In this document: one piece after another, positions 1-7,422 of the stretch
Layout of the letters: each line of letters begins with the position of its first letter
Numbering within the stretch: the first letter of the stretch is position 1
From: an uncultured Marmoricola sp.
Lineage (GTDB): Bacteria; Actinomycetota; Actinomycetes; Propionibacteriales; Nocardioidaceae
DNA: 34,403 bases
Assembly: GCF_943913695.1 (NCBI RefSeq)
Contig: NZ_CALTZE010000023.1
Span: 1 to 34,403 of the forward strand
Reading direction: 5' to 3'
The notes under the pieces: generated by a model
Databases searched by the model: none
The model's input: only the letters and a program-made list of their open reading frames with translations
Told to the model about the DNA's origin: nothing
Position numbers and translations under genes: made by a program

Positions 1-17
1 TCGAACGAAAAGCCCCC

Positions 18-1883
18 TCAGCGCCGCTTGCGCACCACCAGCGCGGAGCCGCCGCCGCGGCGGGTGGGCTCGGAGACGGCGGTGAGCTTGCCGCGGGGGC
101 CGAACTCGATGGCGGTCGCGGCGCCGATCTCGGCGGCGCTGGTGAAGGCGTCGCCGGAGGGCACCAGGGAGTGCCCCAGGGGCTCCAGGAGCCGTTCGAA
201 GCGGTCGATGAACTCCGGCTCGGCGGTGACGTCGGCGGTGTTGCGCTGGGCTGCGCGCGGGAAGGCCAGGGCGCGGGCGAGCGGCATCTGGAGGTCGATG
301 CGGTTGACCAGCGTCTGGAGCACCGTGGTGATGATCGTGGAGCCGCCGGGCGAGCCGAGGGCGAGGAACGGCTTGCCGTTGCGGAGCACGATCGTCGGCG
401 ACATCGAGGAGCGGGGCCGCTTGCCGGGCTGGATCCGGTTGGGGTCCTCGGGGTCGTAGACGGTGGAGAAGTCGGTGAGCTCGTTGTTGAGCAGGAAGCC
501 GCGGCCGGGCACGGTGATGCCCGAGCCCCCCGTCTGCTCGATGGTGAGCGTGTATTCCACGACGTTGCCCCAGCGGTCGGCCACGGTCAGGTTGGTGGTG
601 TCGACGTTCTCGGTGTCGGGCACCGCGCCGGCCTCGCGCCGGTCGTCGGTGGGGCAGAGACCGTCGTAGTCGTCGACATCGCCGGGCGCCACCGGCTTGG
701 TCAGCGCCTGCGCGGGGTCGATCTCGCAGGCTCGCTCGGCGGCGAAGCGGTCGGACAGCAGGTCGCGCAGCGGCACGTCGACGAAGGCCGGGTCGCCGAC
801 GTAGGCCCCCCTGTCGGCGAAGGCGAGCGCGCTGGCCTCGAGGTAGCGGTGGAGCACCTGGGTGCGGCTCGCGCGCCGAAGGTCGGACCGCTCGAGGATG
901 TTGAGCGCCTCCCCGACGGTGGAGCCGCCGCTGGAGGAGGGCGCCATGCCGTAGACGTCGTAGCCGCGGTAACGCATCGTGCTCGGAGCCTGCCGGGCGA
1001 CGGTGTAGTCGGCGAGGTCGCGGGTGGTGAGGTAGCCCGGCGGCACGGGCAGCGTCGGGTTGGCCCGTGTCGGGGGCCGCTGCACCGTGCGGGCGATCTC
1101 GGCCGCCATCGGACCGCGGTAGAAGGCCCGGGTGCCCTGCCGGGCGATCAGGCGGTAGGTGTCGGCGAGGTCGCGGTTGCGCATCACCGAGCCGACCCGG
1201 GGCAGCTTGCCGCCCGGGAGGTACTGCCGCGCGGTGGCGGGGAACTCGCGGAAGCGCGCCGCGTTGTCGGCCGTCTGCTGCCGGAAGGTGCGGTCGACCA
1301 CGAAGCCGCGGCGCGCCAGCCGCTCCGCCGGGCGCAGGTTGCGGGCCAGCGAGCGCGTGCCCCAGCGCTTCGTGGCGTCCGCCCACGTCGCGAGCGTGCC
1401 GGGGGTGCCGACCGAGACGCCGCTGGTCACCAGGTCGGGGGTGAAGGGGTAGGGCTCGCCGGTCTCGGGGTCGATGAAGGCGTCCTGTGGCATCCGCCGC
1501 GGCGCCGTCTCGCGGCCGTCGATGCTGAGCACGCGCCGGGTCTTGGCGTCGTAGTAGAGGAAGTAGCCACCGCCCCCGATGCCGGCGCTGTAGGGCTCGG
1601 TGACCCCCAGCGCGGCCGCGGTCGCGACGGCGGCGTCGACCGCGTTGCCGCCGGCGCGCAGCACCCGCAGCCCGACGCGCGAGGCCTCGGGATCGACGGA
1701 GGTGACCGCGCCGCCGTATCCCACGCTCGTCGGTGTCTTGACCGAGTAGCGCCGCTCGCCCTCGGGCCGCGCGTGCGCCGGCGTCGCGACGAGCGCCGAG
1801 CCCGCCAGGGCCGCGACGGCGACGACAGCGGCGCGGCGGCGCAGCGCCGGCAGCGCCAGAAGCGGGGTGGTGAGCCGTGCCAT
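18..1883 (-). CDS. ggt: Gamma-glutamyltransferase, exported
   Basis: This is a 621-residue gamma-glutamyltransferase, which cleaves glutathione and other gamma-glutamyl compounds outside the membrane. The N-terminus has a basic patch with three arginines (about residues 15-17), a hydrophobic stretch and an ATPAHA cleavage site, so it is exported, possibly by Tat. Family motifs are present: GIGGGG near the N-terminus, a DTTNLTVAD segment whose first Thr (about residue 429) is the expected autoprocessing nucleophile, LLNNELTDF, PRSSMSPT and GSPGG. Length fits the family proenzyme. The start at 1883 is preferred over an in-frame ATG at 1913 because GGGAGG lies six bases before it. A damage-type promoter motif lies upstream (1912-1934). 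The family assignment is firm; the physiological substrate is not known. Confidence 0.93.
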   Translation of the reverse strand: MARLTTPLLALPALRRRAAVVAVAALAGSALVATPAHARPEGERRYSVKTPTSVGYGGAVTSVDPEASRVGLRVLRAGGNAVDAAVATAAALGVTEPYSAGIGGGGYFLYYDAKTRRVLSIDGRETAPRRMPQDAFIDPETGEPYPFTPDLVTSGVSVGTPGTLATWADATKRWGTRSLARNLRPAERLARRGFVVDRTFRQQTADNAARFREFPATARQYLPGGKLPRVGSVMRNRDLADTYRLIARQGTRAFYRGPMAAEIARTVQRPPTRANPTLPVPPGYLTTRDLADYTVARQAPSTMRYRGYDVYGMAPSSSGGSTVGEALNILERSDLRRASRTQVLHRYLEASALAFADRGAYVGDPAFVDVPLRDLLSDRFAAERACEIDPAQALTKPVAPGDVDDYDGLCPTDDRREAGAVPDTENVDTTNLTVADRWGNVVEYTLTIEQTGGSGITVPGRGFLLNNELTDFSTVYDPEDPNRIQPGKRPRSSMSPTIVLRNGKPFLALGSPGGSTIITTVLQTLVNRIDLQMPLARALAFPRAAQRNTADVTAEPEFIDRFERLLEPLGHSLVPSGDAFTSAAEIGAATAIEFGPRGKLTAVSEPTRRGGGSALVVRKRR

Positions 1884-1911
1884 GTGTGCCTCCCGAGATG
1901 GTGTGCCGGTC

Positions 1912-1934
1912 ATTCAAGGCCCCGCCACCGACAG
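1912..1934 (-). promoter_or_regulatory. Candidate ggt promoter with RecA-NDp-like element
   Basis: On the minus strand CTGTCGGTGG (1934-1925) is followed after exactly 7 bases by TTGAAT (1917-1912), a 4/6 match to the -10 consensus. The predicted start of transcription near 1905 leaves a short leader that contains the ggt Shine-Dalgarno. The same element and spacing occur before recA and lhr in this window. Regulation of ggt by DNA damage is inference only. Confidence 0.45.
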
Positions 1935-1978
1935 TTGGCAACGGGTGTCGTACGCCGGGGGCGGGGTACGCGCGAGGG

Positions 1979-2248
1979 ATGAGCGAGACCAAGCCCGGAC
2001 CTGCCTCTCCCCAGGAGGAGGGCGTCGACGCGCCCACCCCGCCCGGTGGCCCCCAGCGCCAGGACGCCAGCGGCGGCGCGCAGGCCGGTGACACCGGAGC
2101 TGGACGCGAGGCACTCGACTCCGTGGAGGACCAGCACGGAGGCACCCTCGACGTCGACGACGAGCAGCCCGACCCCGACACGACCTCGGAGGAGACCGCC
2201 GAGCAGCGCGAGAACGCCGAGGCCTCCACCGAGCAGCCGTCGCAGTAG
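1979..2248 (+). CDS. Small acidic protein of unknown function
   Basis: This 89-residue protein begins MSETKPGPAS and is rich in Glu, Asp, Pro, Gly, Gln and Thr, with no hydrophobic core or recognisable domain. It is probably disordered and cytoplasmic. The start is the ATG at 1979; a longer reading from 1877 would run through the divergent ggt promoter. A TACGCG hexamer sits six bases before the ATG, a weak leaderless-promoter match. It is followed after 13 bases by another acidic protein that also begins MSET, so the two may be an old duplication or share a role. I do not recognise the family. Confidence 0.6.
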   Translation: MSETKPGPASPQEEGVDAPTPPGGPQRQDASGGAQAGDTGAGREALDSVEDQHGGTLDVDDEQPDPDTTSEETAEQRENAEASTEQPSQ

Positions 2249-2261
2249 CCGAGGAGACGAC

Positions 2262-2525
2262 ATGAGCGAGACGCCGTTCACCGAGATCGAGGAGTCCGAC
2301 CCCAACGCCGACAGCGCGGAGGGCCTGGAGGGCGGCATGGGCGTGAGCAGCGAGCGTCCTGGCCCGATCCGCGGCAAGGACACCGACCAGACCTACGCCG
2401 CCGCACCCACCCACACCGAGCGCGATACGGACGCCGCGACCGAGCTGGGTGACGAGGAGGTGCGTCACGAGCCGCTCGAGCCGCACCGCTCCGACCCCGA
2501 CAGCAACCCGCGCCACGGGGTCTAG
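2262..2525 (+). CDS. Small acidic protein of unknown function
   Basis: This 87-residue acidic protein starts MSETPFTEIEESDPN and ends SNPRHGV. It has a GAGGAG Shine-Dalgarno six bases before the ATG at 2262. It contains many Asp, Glu, Thr and Pro residues, a short Gly-rich segment (GLEGGMGVSSERPGP) and no transmembrane or signal segment. It lies 13 bases after the preceding acidic gene and the pair probably forms one transcript. A repeat cluster begins 20 bases after its stop codon. The function is unknown. Confidence 0.65.
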   Translation: MSETPFTEIEESDPNADSAEGLEGGMGVSSERPGPIRGKDTDQTYAAAPTHTERDTDAATELGDEEVRHEPLEPHRSDPDSNPRHGV

Positions 2526-2543
2526 GCCGGATCGGAGATCGTC

Positions 2544-2880
2544 GCGGGTCTCGAGGCTCGCTCCGCTCGCACCTCGACCACCCCGGCCCGGGTCGCTGGT
2601 ACAGGAAGGCGCGGGTCGCGAGGCTCGCACCCCGACCGCCCCGGCCCGGCTCGTCGGTCGAGAAAGGCACGGGTCGCGAGGCTCGCACCTCGACCACCCC
2701 GGCCCGGGTCGCTGACCGAGGTAGGCGCGGGTCACGGTCTCGAGGCTCGCTCCGCTCGCACCTCGACCACCCCGGCCCGGGTCGCTGACCGAGGACGGCA
2801 CTGGTCGCGAGGCTCGCACCTCGACCGCCCCGTGCCGGAGTCGTTGGTCGAGGAAGGCGCGCAGCGCCTGTCTCGAGACC
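2544..2880. repeat. Cluster of REP-like palindromic units
   Basis: Five degenerate units of roughly 58-72 bases fill the gap between the convergent acidic-protein and SDR genes. Units start near 2544, 2612, 2671, 2729 and 2801. Most share a TCGCGAGGCTCGCACC-type palindromic head and a CCCCGGCCCGGGTCGCT tail. Units 1 and 4 carry a longer head in which CTCGC is followed by TCC and GCTCGC. The last unit ends in a hairpin, AGGCGC (2855-2860) pairing with GCGCCT (2864-2869) over a GCA loop, bracketed by GGTCGAG and CTCGAGACC. A relative of that hairpin occurs in the 16.7-16.9 kb cluster. Units are imperfect and there is no unique spacer, so this is not a CRISPR. Confidence 0.85.
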
Positions 2881-2891
2881 CCTGCGGTCGG

Positions 2892-3668
2892 CTACTTCGG
2901 AGGCATCCGGATGCCACCGTCGACGCGGACCGTCTCGCCGTTCATGTAGGAGTTGGTCAGGCACTCCAGCACCATGCTGGCGAGCTCGTCGGGCGCACCG
3001 AGACGCCTCGGGAAGAGCACGCTCTCCCCGAGCTTGGCCTTGAACTGCTCGGCCGCCTCGCCCTCGCCGTAGATCGGGGTGTCGATCAGGCCGGGGGCGA
3101 CCGTGTTGAGCCGGATCGCGGCTGCCGCGAGGTCGCGCGCGACCGGCAGCGTCATGCCGACGACACCGCCCTTGGAGGCGGAGTAGGCCGCCTGGCCGAT
3201 CTGGCCGTCGAAGGCGGCGACGCTCGCGAGGTTGACGATGGCGCCGCGCTCGCCGCTCTCGGTCGGCTCCAGCCGCGACATCGCCGTGGCGCCCAGGCGC
3301 ACACAGTCGAAGGTGCCGACCAGGTTGATCGCGATCACCTTGCGGAAGGCGTCGAGGTCCGCCGCGGACTCGAAGCTGCCGTCGCGGCCCACGGTGCGCT
3401 GGGCCCAGCCGATCCCGGCGGAGTTGACCAGCGCGCGGAGCGGGCCGAGCCGCTCGGCCTCCTCGACCGCGGCCACGATCTGCTCGGTGCGGGTCACGTC
3501 GACGGGCGCGAAGACCCCGCCGATCTCCTCGGCGAGGGCCTGGCCACCGTCGGCGTTGAGGTCGGCGACGACCACGTGCGCGCCCCGCGCGGCGAGCTGG
3601 CGGGCGACGGCGGCGCCGATGCCCGACGCCCCTCCGGTGACGAGGGCTGAGGCTCCACGGATCTCCAT
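2892..3668 (-). CDS. SDR oxidoreductase, 3-hydroxyacyl-CoA dehydrogenase type II-like
   Basis: A 258-residue classical short-chain dehydrogenase. It shows the TGGASGIG nucleotide-binding motif near the N-terminus, an ADLN acidic residue after beta-2 that favours NAD, NSAG, the catalytic Ser in NLASVAAFDGQIGQ and YSASK with the active-site Tyr and Lys. The long insertion with GATAMSRLEPTESGERG and the sequence AAAIRLNTVAPGLIDTP resemble the type II 3-hydroxyacyl-CoA dehydrogenase (HSD17B10-like) group used in fatty-acid and branched-chain degradation. The start is ATG 3668, since TAGAGT lies seven bases before it; a GTG at 3677 is possible. It lies just downstream of dapF on the same strand. 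Substrate is inferred. Confidence 0.88.
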   Translation of the reverse strand: MEIRGASALVTGGASGIGAAVARQLAARGAHVVVADLNADGGQALAEEIGGVFAPVDVTRTEQIVAAVEEAERLGPLRALVNSAGIGWAQRTVGRDGSFESAADLDAFRKVIAINLVGTFDCVRLGATAMSRLEPTESGERGAIVNLASVAAFDGQIGQAAYSASKGGVVGMTLPVARDLAAAAIRLNTVAPGLIDTPIYGEGEAAEQFKAKLGESVLFPRRLGAPDELASMVLECLTNSYMNGETVRVDGGIRMPPK

Positions 3669-3689
3669 GGGCCGCACTCTAGGCGCGGC

Positions 3690-4523
3690 TCACCCCAGGT
3701 CGGTCAGGCCCTCGGCCACGAGCACGGCGGGGCCGGTCAGCAGCACCCGTCCGGCCTCGGTCCACACCACGCGCAGGGTGCCTCCCGGCACGTCGACGAC
3801 ATACGCCGTGCCCCGCTCGGCGCCGTCGGCCGTCATCGCCGCGACGGCCACCGCGCAGGCGCCGGTGCCGCACGACTCGGTCTCCCCGGAGCCGCGCTCG
3901 TGCACCCGCATCGCGACGTGCGCCTCGCCGCGGCGTACGACGAACTCGACGTTGACGCCGTCGGGGAAGACACCGGCGTCGTGAGCCGGGGGCTCGCGCA
4001 GGTCGCCCACCTCGGCGAGGTCGTCGACGAAGACGACGGCGTGCGGGTTGCCCGTGCTGACGCGGGTGGCCGGCCAGCGGCGCTCCCCCACGCCGGTGCT
4101 GGTCTCGCCGAGGAGCTCGGCCTCGCCCATGTCGACTGTGACCTGCCCGTCGGCCTCGAAGATGAGCACCTTGGTGCCGCCCCGGGTGGCGATCGGCAGC
4201 GGGTCGCGCGGGTCGACGTCGGCGTGGGTGGCGAGGTAGAGCCCCAGGACGCGCACGCCGTTGCCGCACATCTCGCTCAGCGAGCCGTCGGCGTTGCGGT
4301 AGTCCATGAACCAGCGCGCCTCGTCGCGCGCCGCCACGGCGGCGGGGTCGTCGGTGGCGTCGGTGCGCACCACTCGGATCACGCCGTCGGCGCCGATCCC
4401 GGACCGGCGGTCGCACAGCGCCGCGGCGAGCTCGGCGGTGAGCTCGCGGCGTCCGTTGGCGTCGGGGAGCAGCACGAAGTCGTTGCGGGTCCCGTGACCC
4501 TTGACGAAGGCGTAGTCGCTCAC
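3690..4523 (-). CDS. dapF: Diaminopimelate epimerase
   Basis: A 277-residue DapF, which interconverts LL- and meso-diaminopimelate for lysine and peptidoglycan synthesis in the cytoplasm. Both catalytic cysteines are in their family contexts: Cys86 in EMCGNGVRVLG and Cys218 in ESCGTGACAVAVAAM. The substrate-binding GNPH segment is at about 158-161. The start is a GTG. TAGGTT lies six bases before it and its first three bases are the stop codon of the upstream regulator gene, so dapF may be transcribed as a leaderless message as well as by read-through. In many actinobacteria dapF follows miaA directly; here a regulator and an MFS gene separate them. Confidence 0.97.
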   Translation of the reverse strand: MSDYAFVKGHGTRNDFVLLPDANGRRELTAELAAALCDRRSGIGADGVIRVVRTDATDDPAAVAARDEARWFMDYRNADGSLSEMCGNGVRVLGLYLATHADVDPRDPLPIATRGGTKVLIFEADGQVTVDMGEAELLGETSTGVGERRWPATRVSTGNPHAVVFVDDLAEVGDLREPPAHDAGVFPDGVNVEFVVRRGEAHVAMRVHERGSGETESCGTGACAVAVAAMTADGAERGTAYVVDVPGGTLRVVWTEAGRVLLTGPAVLVAEGLTDLG

Positions 4524-4529
4524 GGGCGC

Positions 4530-4535
4530 AACCTA
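4530..4535 (-). promoter_or_regulatory. Candidate leaderless -10 element of dapF
   Basis: TAGGTT on the minus strand lies six bases upstream of the dapF GTG (4523). The TAG of the hexamer is the stop codon of the preceding regulator gene. The same TAG-stop/TAGGTT arrangement occurs between lhr and the next gene at 31871. No convincing -35 was found. Confidence 0.5.
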
Positions 4536-5165
4536 TCCGCTGGGACGCGCGCGCTCGGGGTGCAGGGCGAGGAAGAGGCTCCACGGCTCGCCCTCCGGGT
4601 CGCTCGGCATGCCCGCGATCTCCTCCATCAGCGCGTGCAGCCGGTCGCGCACCCGCGCGCGCTCCTCGGCGCCGAGGCGGAACCCGAGGCGGGTGGTGTC
4701 CAGGTCGCCCTCGCCCAGGCCGGCGACGTCCTGCAGGAAGGTCGTGAGCAGCAGGTCCTGCCCCTCGGCGCTGCCGGGGCCGGTGTCGACGTAGTAGCTC
4801 TTGCCCGAGGCGAGGTAGGGCCGCTCCCGCGAGCCGCGGGCTCCGCGGCGGGTCTCCTGCTCGACCAGGAAGCCCGTGTCGACGAGCGTGCGCACGTGGT
4901 GCAGGCACGAGGCGGGATTGAGGTCGAGCAGCTCGGCGAGCTCCTTGTTGGTGCGTGGCTCGTGGAGGGCGGCGCGCAGCAGCCGCAGCCGCACGGGCGA
5001 GGCCAGCGCCTTGCGCTCGGCCTCGTCGGCCTCGCGGCGCGCCCACACCTGGCGAACGGTGCCGAGCGGCAGGGGACCGTACGGCGCGGGCACAGGCGCA
5101 GGCCCAGGAGCGGACCCAGGGCTGGACCCAGGAGCGGACCCAGGACTGGGCGCGGGTGGCGACAT
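4533..5165 (-). CDS. ArsR-like winged-helix transcriptional regulator
   Basis: This 210-residue protein has a Pro/Gly/Ser/Ala-rich N-terminus (residues 1-33), then a winged helix-turn-helix at about 50-120 (LASPVRLRLLRAA, TNKELAELLDLNPASCLHHV, LVDTGFL) typical of the ArsR/HTH_20 group. A C-terminal region of about 90 residues is probably for dimerisation or sensing. It is divergent from an MFS exporter. An inverted repeat lies over both promoters, so it most likely represses itself and the exporter. The N-terminal tail is encoded by a 24-base tandem duplication. A shorter protein from the GTG at Val40 would lack that tail and is possible. The dapF gene follows after nine bases. Confidence 0.85.
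   Translation of the reverse strand: MSPPAPSPGSAPGSSPGSAPGPAPVPAPYGPLPLGTVRQVWARREADEAERKALASPVRLRLLRAALHEPRTNKELAELLDLNPASCLHHVRTLVDTGFLVEQETRRGARGSRERPYLASGKSYYVDTGPGSAEGQDLLLTTFLQDVAGLGEGDLDTTRLGFRLGAEERARVRDRLHALMEEIAGMPSDPEGEPWSLFLALHPERARPSG
5103..5150. repeat. 24-base tandem repeat, two copies
   Basis: Positions 5103-5126 and 5127-5150 are tandem copies differing at two positions. They encode part of the Pro-Gly-Ser-Ala tail of the regulator, or its leader if a later start is used. Slippage could change the tail length between strains. Confidence 0.85.
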
Positions 5166-5172
5166 GCCGCAG

Positions 5173-5178
5173 ACCCTA
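5173..5178 (-). promoter_or_regulatory. Candidate leaderless -10 element of the ArsR-like regulator
   Basis: TAGGGT on the minus strand lies seven bases before the ATG at 5165. The -35 candidate would fall inside the shared operator (5179-5202), which fits autoregulation. Confidence 0.5.
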
Positions 5179-5202
5179 ACTGATTGACCTTTCCCAATCA
5201 GT
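5179..5202. promoter_or_regulatory. Inverted-repeat operator between regulator and MFS gene
   Basis: ACTGATTG (5179-5186) and CAATCAGT (5195-5202) form a perfect 8-base inverted repeat with an 8-base spacer, an unusually AT-rich patch in this DNA. It covers the -35 element of the MFS gene and the -35 region of the divergent regulator. Size and symmetry fit binding by a winged-helix dimer. Confidence 0.8.
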
Positions 5203-5212
5203 GACGCACGAT
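5184..5212 (+). promoter_or_regulatory. Promoter of the MFS gene
   Basis: TTGACC (5184-5189) and CACGAT (5207-5212) are separated by 17 bases, the classical spacing. The -10 hexamer ends six bases before the GTG at 5219, so the message is probably leaderless. The -35 lies inside the inverted-repeat operator. Confidence 0.65.
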
Positions 5213-5218
5213 GCTCCC

Positions 5219-6487
5219 GTGACCACCACCGCCAAGCGTCGCAGCGTGCTGCGCCAGCACGACTTCCGCCAGCTCTTCTGCGCCGACGTCTTCGCCCAGG
5301 TGGGCACGCAGCTCTCGACGCTCGCGATCCCGGTCATGGCGGTGCGGCTGCTCGACGCGGGTGAGCTCGAGATGGGCCTGCTTGGCACCGCGGAGTTCCT
5401 CGCCTTCCTGCTGATCGCGCTCCCCGCCGGGGTCTGGGTCGACCGCTGGCGCAAGCAGCGGGTGCTCGTCGCGGCCGACCTGGTGCGGGCCGCCGCCCTG
5501 CTGACACTGCCGCTCGCGTGGTGGCTCGGCGTGCTCAGCTTCCCCCAGCTGCTCGCCGTCTCCCTGGTCATCGGCACCGCCACGGTCTTCTTCGACGTCG
5601 CCTACCAGAGCTACCTGCCCGAGATCGTCGAGCCGGAGCAGATCGGCGAGGGCAACGCCAAGCTCCAGGCCGTCCAGTCGGTCGCCATGATCGGCGGCCC
5701 GGGGCTGGGCGGCGTGCTGATCCGCTTGATCGGCGCCCCGCTGACCTCGCTCGTCAACGCCCTCGGCTTCCTGGCCTCGGCGTGGTGGATCCGGCGGATC
5801 CGGCACGTCGCGGAGCCACCCCGCCGCGAGGACCGGCGTCCGCTGCGCGTGGAGGTGCGCGAAGGGCTCGCCTTCGTGCTCGGCCACCCGCTGCTGTGGC
5901 GGATCACGGCGTGCACCGCCACCAGCAACCTGCTCTCCTCGATGACCGGCACGCTGCTCGTGCTCTTCGCGCTGCGCGAGCTCGGGCTCACCGAGGCCCA
6001 GCTCGGGCTCGCGATGGGTCTCGGCGCCGGGGGCGGGCTGCTCGGCGCGCTGGCGACCCCGTGGCTGACGCGCGTGGTCGGCGAGGGCCGGGTGATCCCG
6101 CTCGCTGCGCTGGCGATGATCCCGGCCGGGGCCTTCATGCCGCTGGCCGGCACCGTGATCCCCCCGATGGTGGCGGTGGTCGCCTCCAGCCTGCTGCTCA
6201 CCTTCGGCGTCGTGGTCTACAACGTCGCCCAGGTCAGCTTCCGGCAGCGGCTGTGCCCGCGGCCGCTGCTCGGGCGCATGAACGCCTCGATCCGCTTCTG
6301 CGTGTGGGGCGTGATGCCGATCGGCGCCTTCGCCGCCGGGCTGCTCGGCGAGGCGTACGGCGCCCGCGCGGTCTTCTGGGTCGCCTTCGCCGGGGAGTTC
6401 GTCGCCGCCGCCTTCGTGGTGCTCTCCCCCCTGGCGCGGATGCGCGACCTGCCGCGGTCGCTCGACCGGCTCAGCGACACCGTCTGA
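5219..6487 (+). CDS. MFS transporter, EntS/drug-exporter type
   Basis: A 422-residue integral membrane protein with about 12 hydrophobic segments. It begins TTAKRRSVLRQHDFRQLFCADVFAQVG and has the loop GVWVDRWRKQRVL between helices 2 and 3, both typical of the MFS_3 group that includes enterobactin exporter EntS and many macrolide or drug efflux proteins. FFDVAYQSYLPEIV is another signature of that group. The start at GTG 5219 is chosen because a well-spaced promoter ends six bases before it; a GTG at 5201 would lie inside the operator. It is divergent from its probable repressor. The 3' end overlaps miaA by 17 bases in convergent orientation. The substrate is unknown. Confidence 0.87.
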   Translation: MTTTAKRRSVLRQHDFRQLFCADVFAQVGTQLSTLAIPVMAVRLLDAGELEMGLLGTAEFLAFLLIALPAGVWVDRWRKQRVLVAADLVRAAALLTLPLAWWLGVLSFPQLLAVSLVIGTATVFFDVAYQSYLPEIVEPEQIGEGNAKLQAVQSVAMIGGPGLGGVLIRLIGAPLTSLVNALGFLASAWWIRRIRHVAEPPRREDRRPLRVEVREGLAFVLGHPLLWRITACTATSNLLSSMTGTLLVLFALRELGLTEAQLGLAMGLGAGGGLLGALATPWLTRVVGEGRVIPLAALAMIPAGAFMPLAGTVIPPMVAVVASSLLLTFGVVVYNVAQVSFRQRLCPRPLLGRMNASIRFCVWGVMPIGAFAAGLLGEAYGARAVFWVAFAGEFVAAAFVVLSPLARMRDLPRSLDRLSDTV

Positions 6488-7376
6488 GGGCCGCCTCCAG
6501 CAGGTCGGGGTCGTCGTGGCGCAGCCAGAGCACCCGGGGGTCCTTGCGGAACCAGCTGTCCTGGCGCCGGGCGAAGCGGCGCGTGCCCACCACCGTCTGC
6601 TCCCGTGCCTCGACCTCGTCCAGCTCCCCGTCGAGCAGCGCGAGCACCTGCTGGTAGCCCAGCGCGCGCTGCGCCGTACGCCCCTCACGCAGGCCGCGCG
6701 CGACGAGGCGGCGTACCTCCTCGACCAGGCCCTGCTCCCACATCAGGTCCACGCGCCGCTCGATGCGCGCGTCGAGGGTCGGCCGGTCGACGTCGACCCC
6801 GATCTGCACCGCACCGTCGACGGCGTACTCCAGGCGCGGCAGTGAGGCCGAGAACGGCCGACCGGTCAGCTCCACCACCTCCAGCGCGCGCACCACGCGG
6901 CGGGTGTTGCTCGGCAGCACCTGCGCGGCCGCCTCGGGGTCGACCCGTCGCAGCCGCGCGTGCATCTCCACCGCCCCCGCCTCCTCGAGCTGCCCCTCCA
7001 GCCGCGCGCGCAGCGTCGGGTCGGTGCCGGGGAAGTCGAAGTGGTCGAGCACCGCGCGGGAGTAGAGCGCCGACCCCCCGACCAGCACCGGGGTCACCCC
7101 GCGGGCGCGGCAGTCGTCGATCGCGGCCCGCGCCCAGCGCTGGAACTCCGCCACGCTCGCCGCCTCGGTGACCTCGAGCACGTCGAGCAGGTGGTGGGGT
7201 ACGCCGCGGCGCTCGCTGACGGCGAGCTTAGCCGTGCCGATGTCCATGCCGCGGTAGAGCTGCATCGCGTCGGTGTTGACGACCTCGCCGCCGAGCCGCT
7301 CGGCCAGGTCGAGGGCCAGCGCGCTCTTGCCCGACGCGGTGGCGCCCACGACGGCGACGACGGGCGGCTGTGGCAC
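6471..7376 (-). CDS. miaA: tRNA dimethylallyltransferase
   Basis: This 301-residue MiaA adds the dimethylallyl group to A37 of tRNAs that read UNN codons, providing the substrate for MiaB, also encoded in this window. The P-loop GATASGKS is at residues 11-18. It is followed by NTDAMQLYRGMDIGTAK with the conserved Asp, then HHLLDV, LVGGSALY and, near the C-terminus, GYQQVLALL and RRFARRQDSWFRKD. The GTG at 7376 gives the normal N-terminus; CAGACT lies six bases before it as a leaderless -10 candidate. The 3' end overlaps the convergent MFS gene by 17 bases. The lysine-rich small protein gene diverges from it with only 46 bases between. Confidence 0.95.
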   Translation of the reverse strand: MPQPPVVAVVGATASGKSALALDLAERLGGEVVNTDAMQLYRGMDIGTAKLAVSERRGVPHHLLDVLEVTEAASVAEFQRWARAAIDDCRARGVTPVLVGGSALYSRAVLDHFDFPGTDPTLRARLEGQLEEAGAVEMHARLRRVDPEAAAQVLPSNTRRVVRALEVVELTGRPFSASLPRLEYAVDGAVQIGVDVDRPTLDARIERRVDLMWEQGLVEEVRRLVARGLREGRTAQRALGYQQVLALLDGELDEVEAREQTVVGTRRFARRQDSWFRKDPRVLWLRHDDPDLLEAALRRCR

Positions 7377-7422
7377 CCCACTAGTCTGGCCGGTATCCGA
7401 GTTTCGAGTCCCAGGAGGACCC

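Noticed and set aside
171..1982. A 603-residue plus-strand reading frame opposite ggt.
   Set aside because: The minus strand carries a complete gamma-glutamyltransferase; the plus frame has no recognisable domain.
2544..2880. Repeats considered as a CRISPR array.
   Set aside because: Units are imperfect palindromes of variable length without unique spacers, and no cas genes are near.
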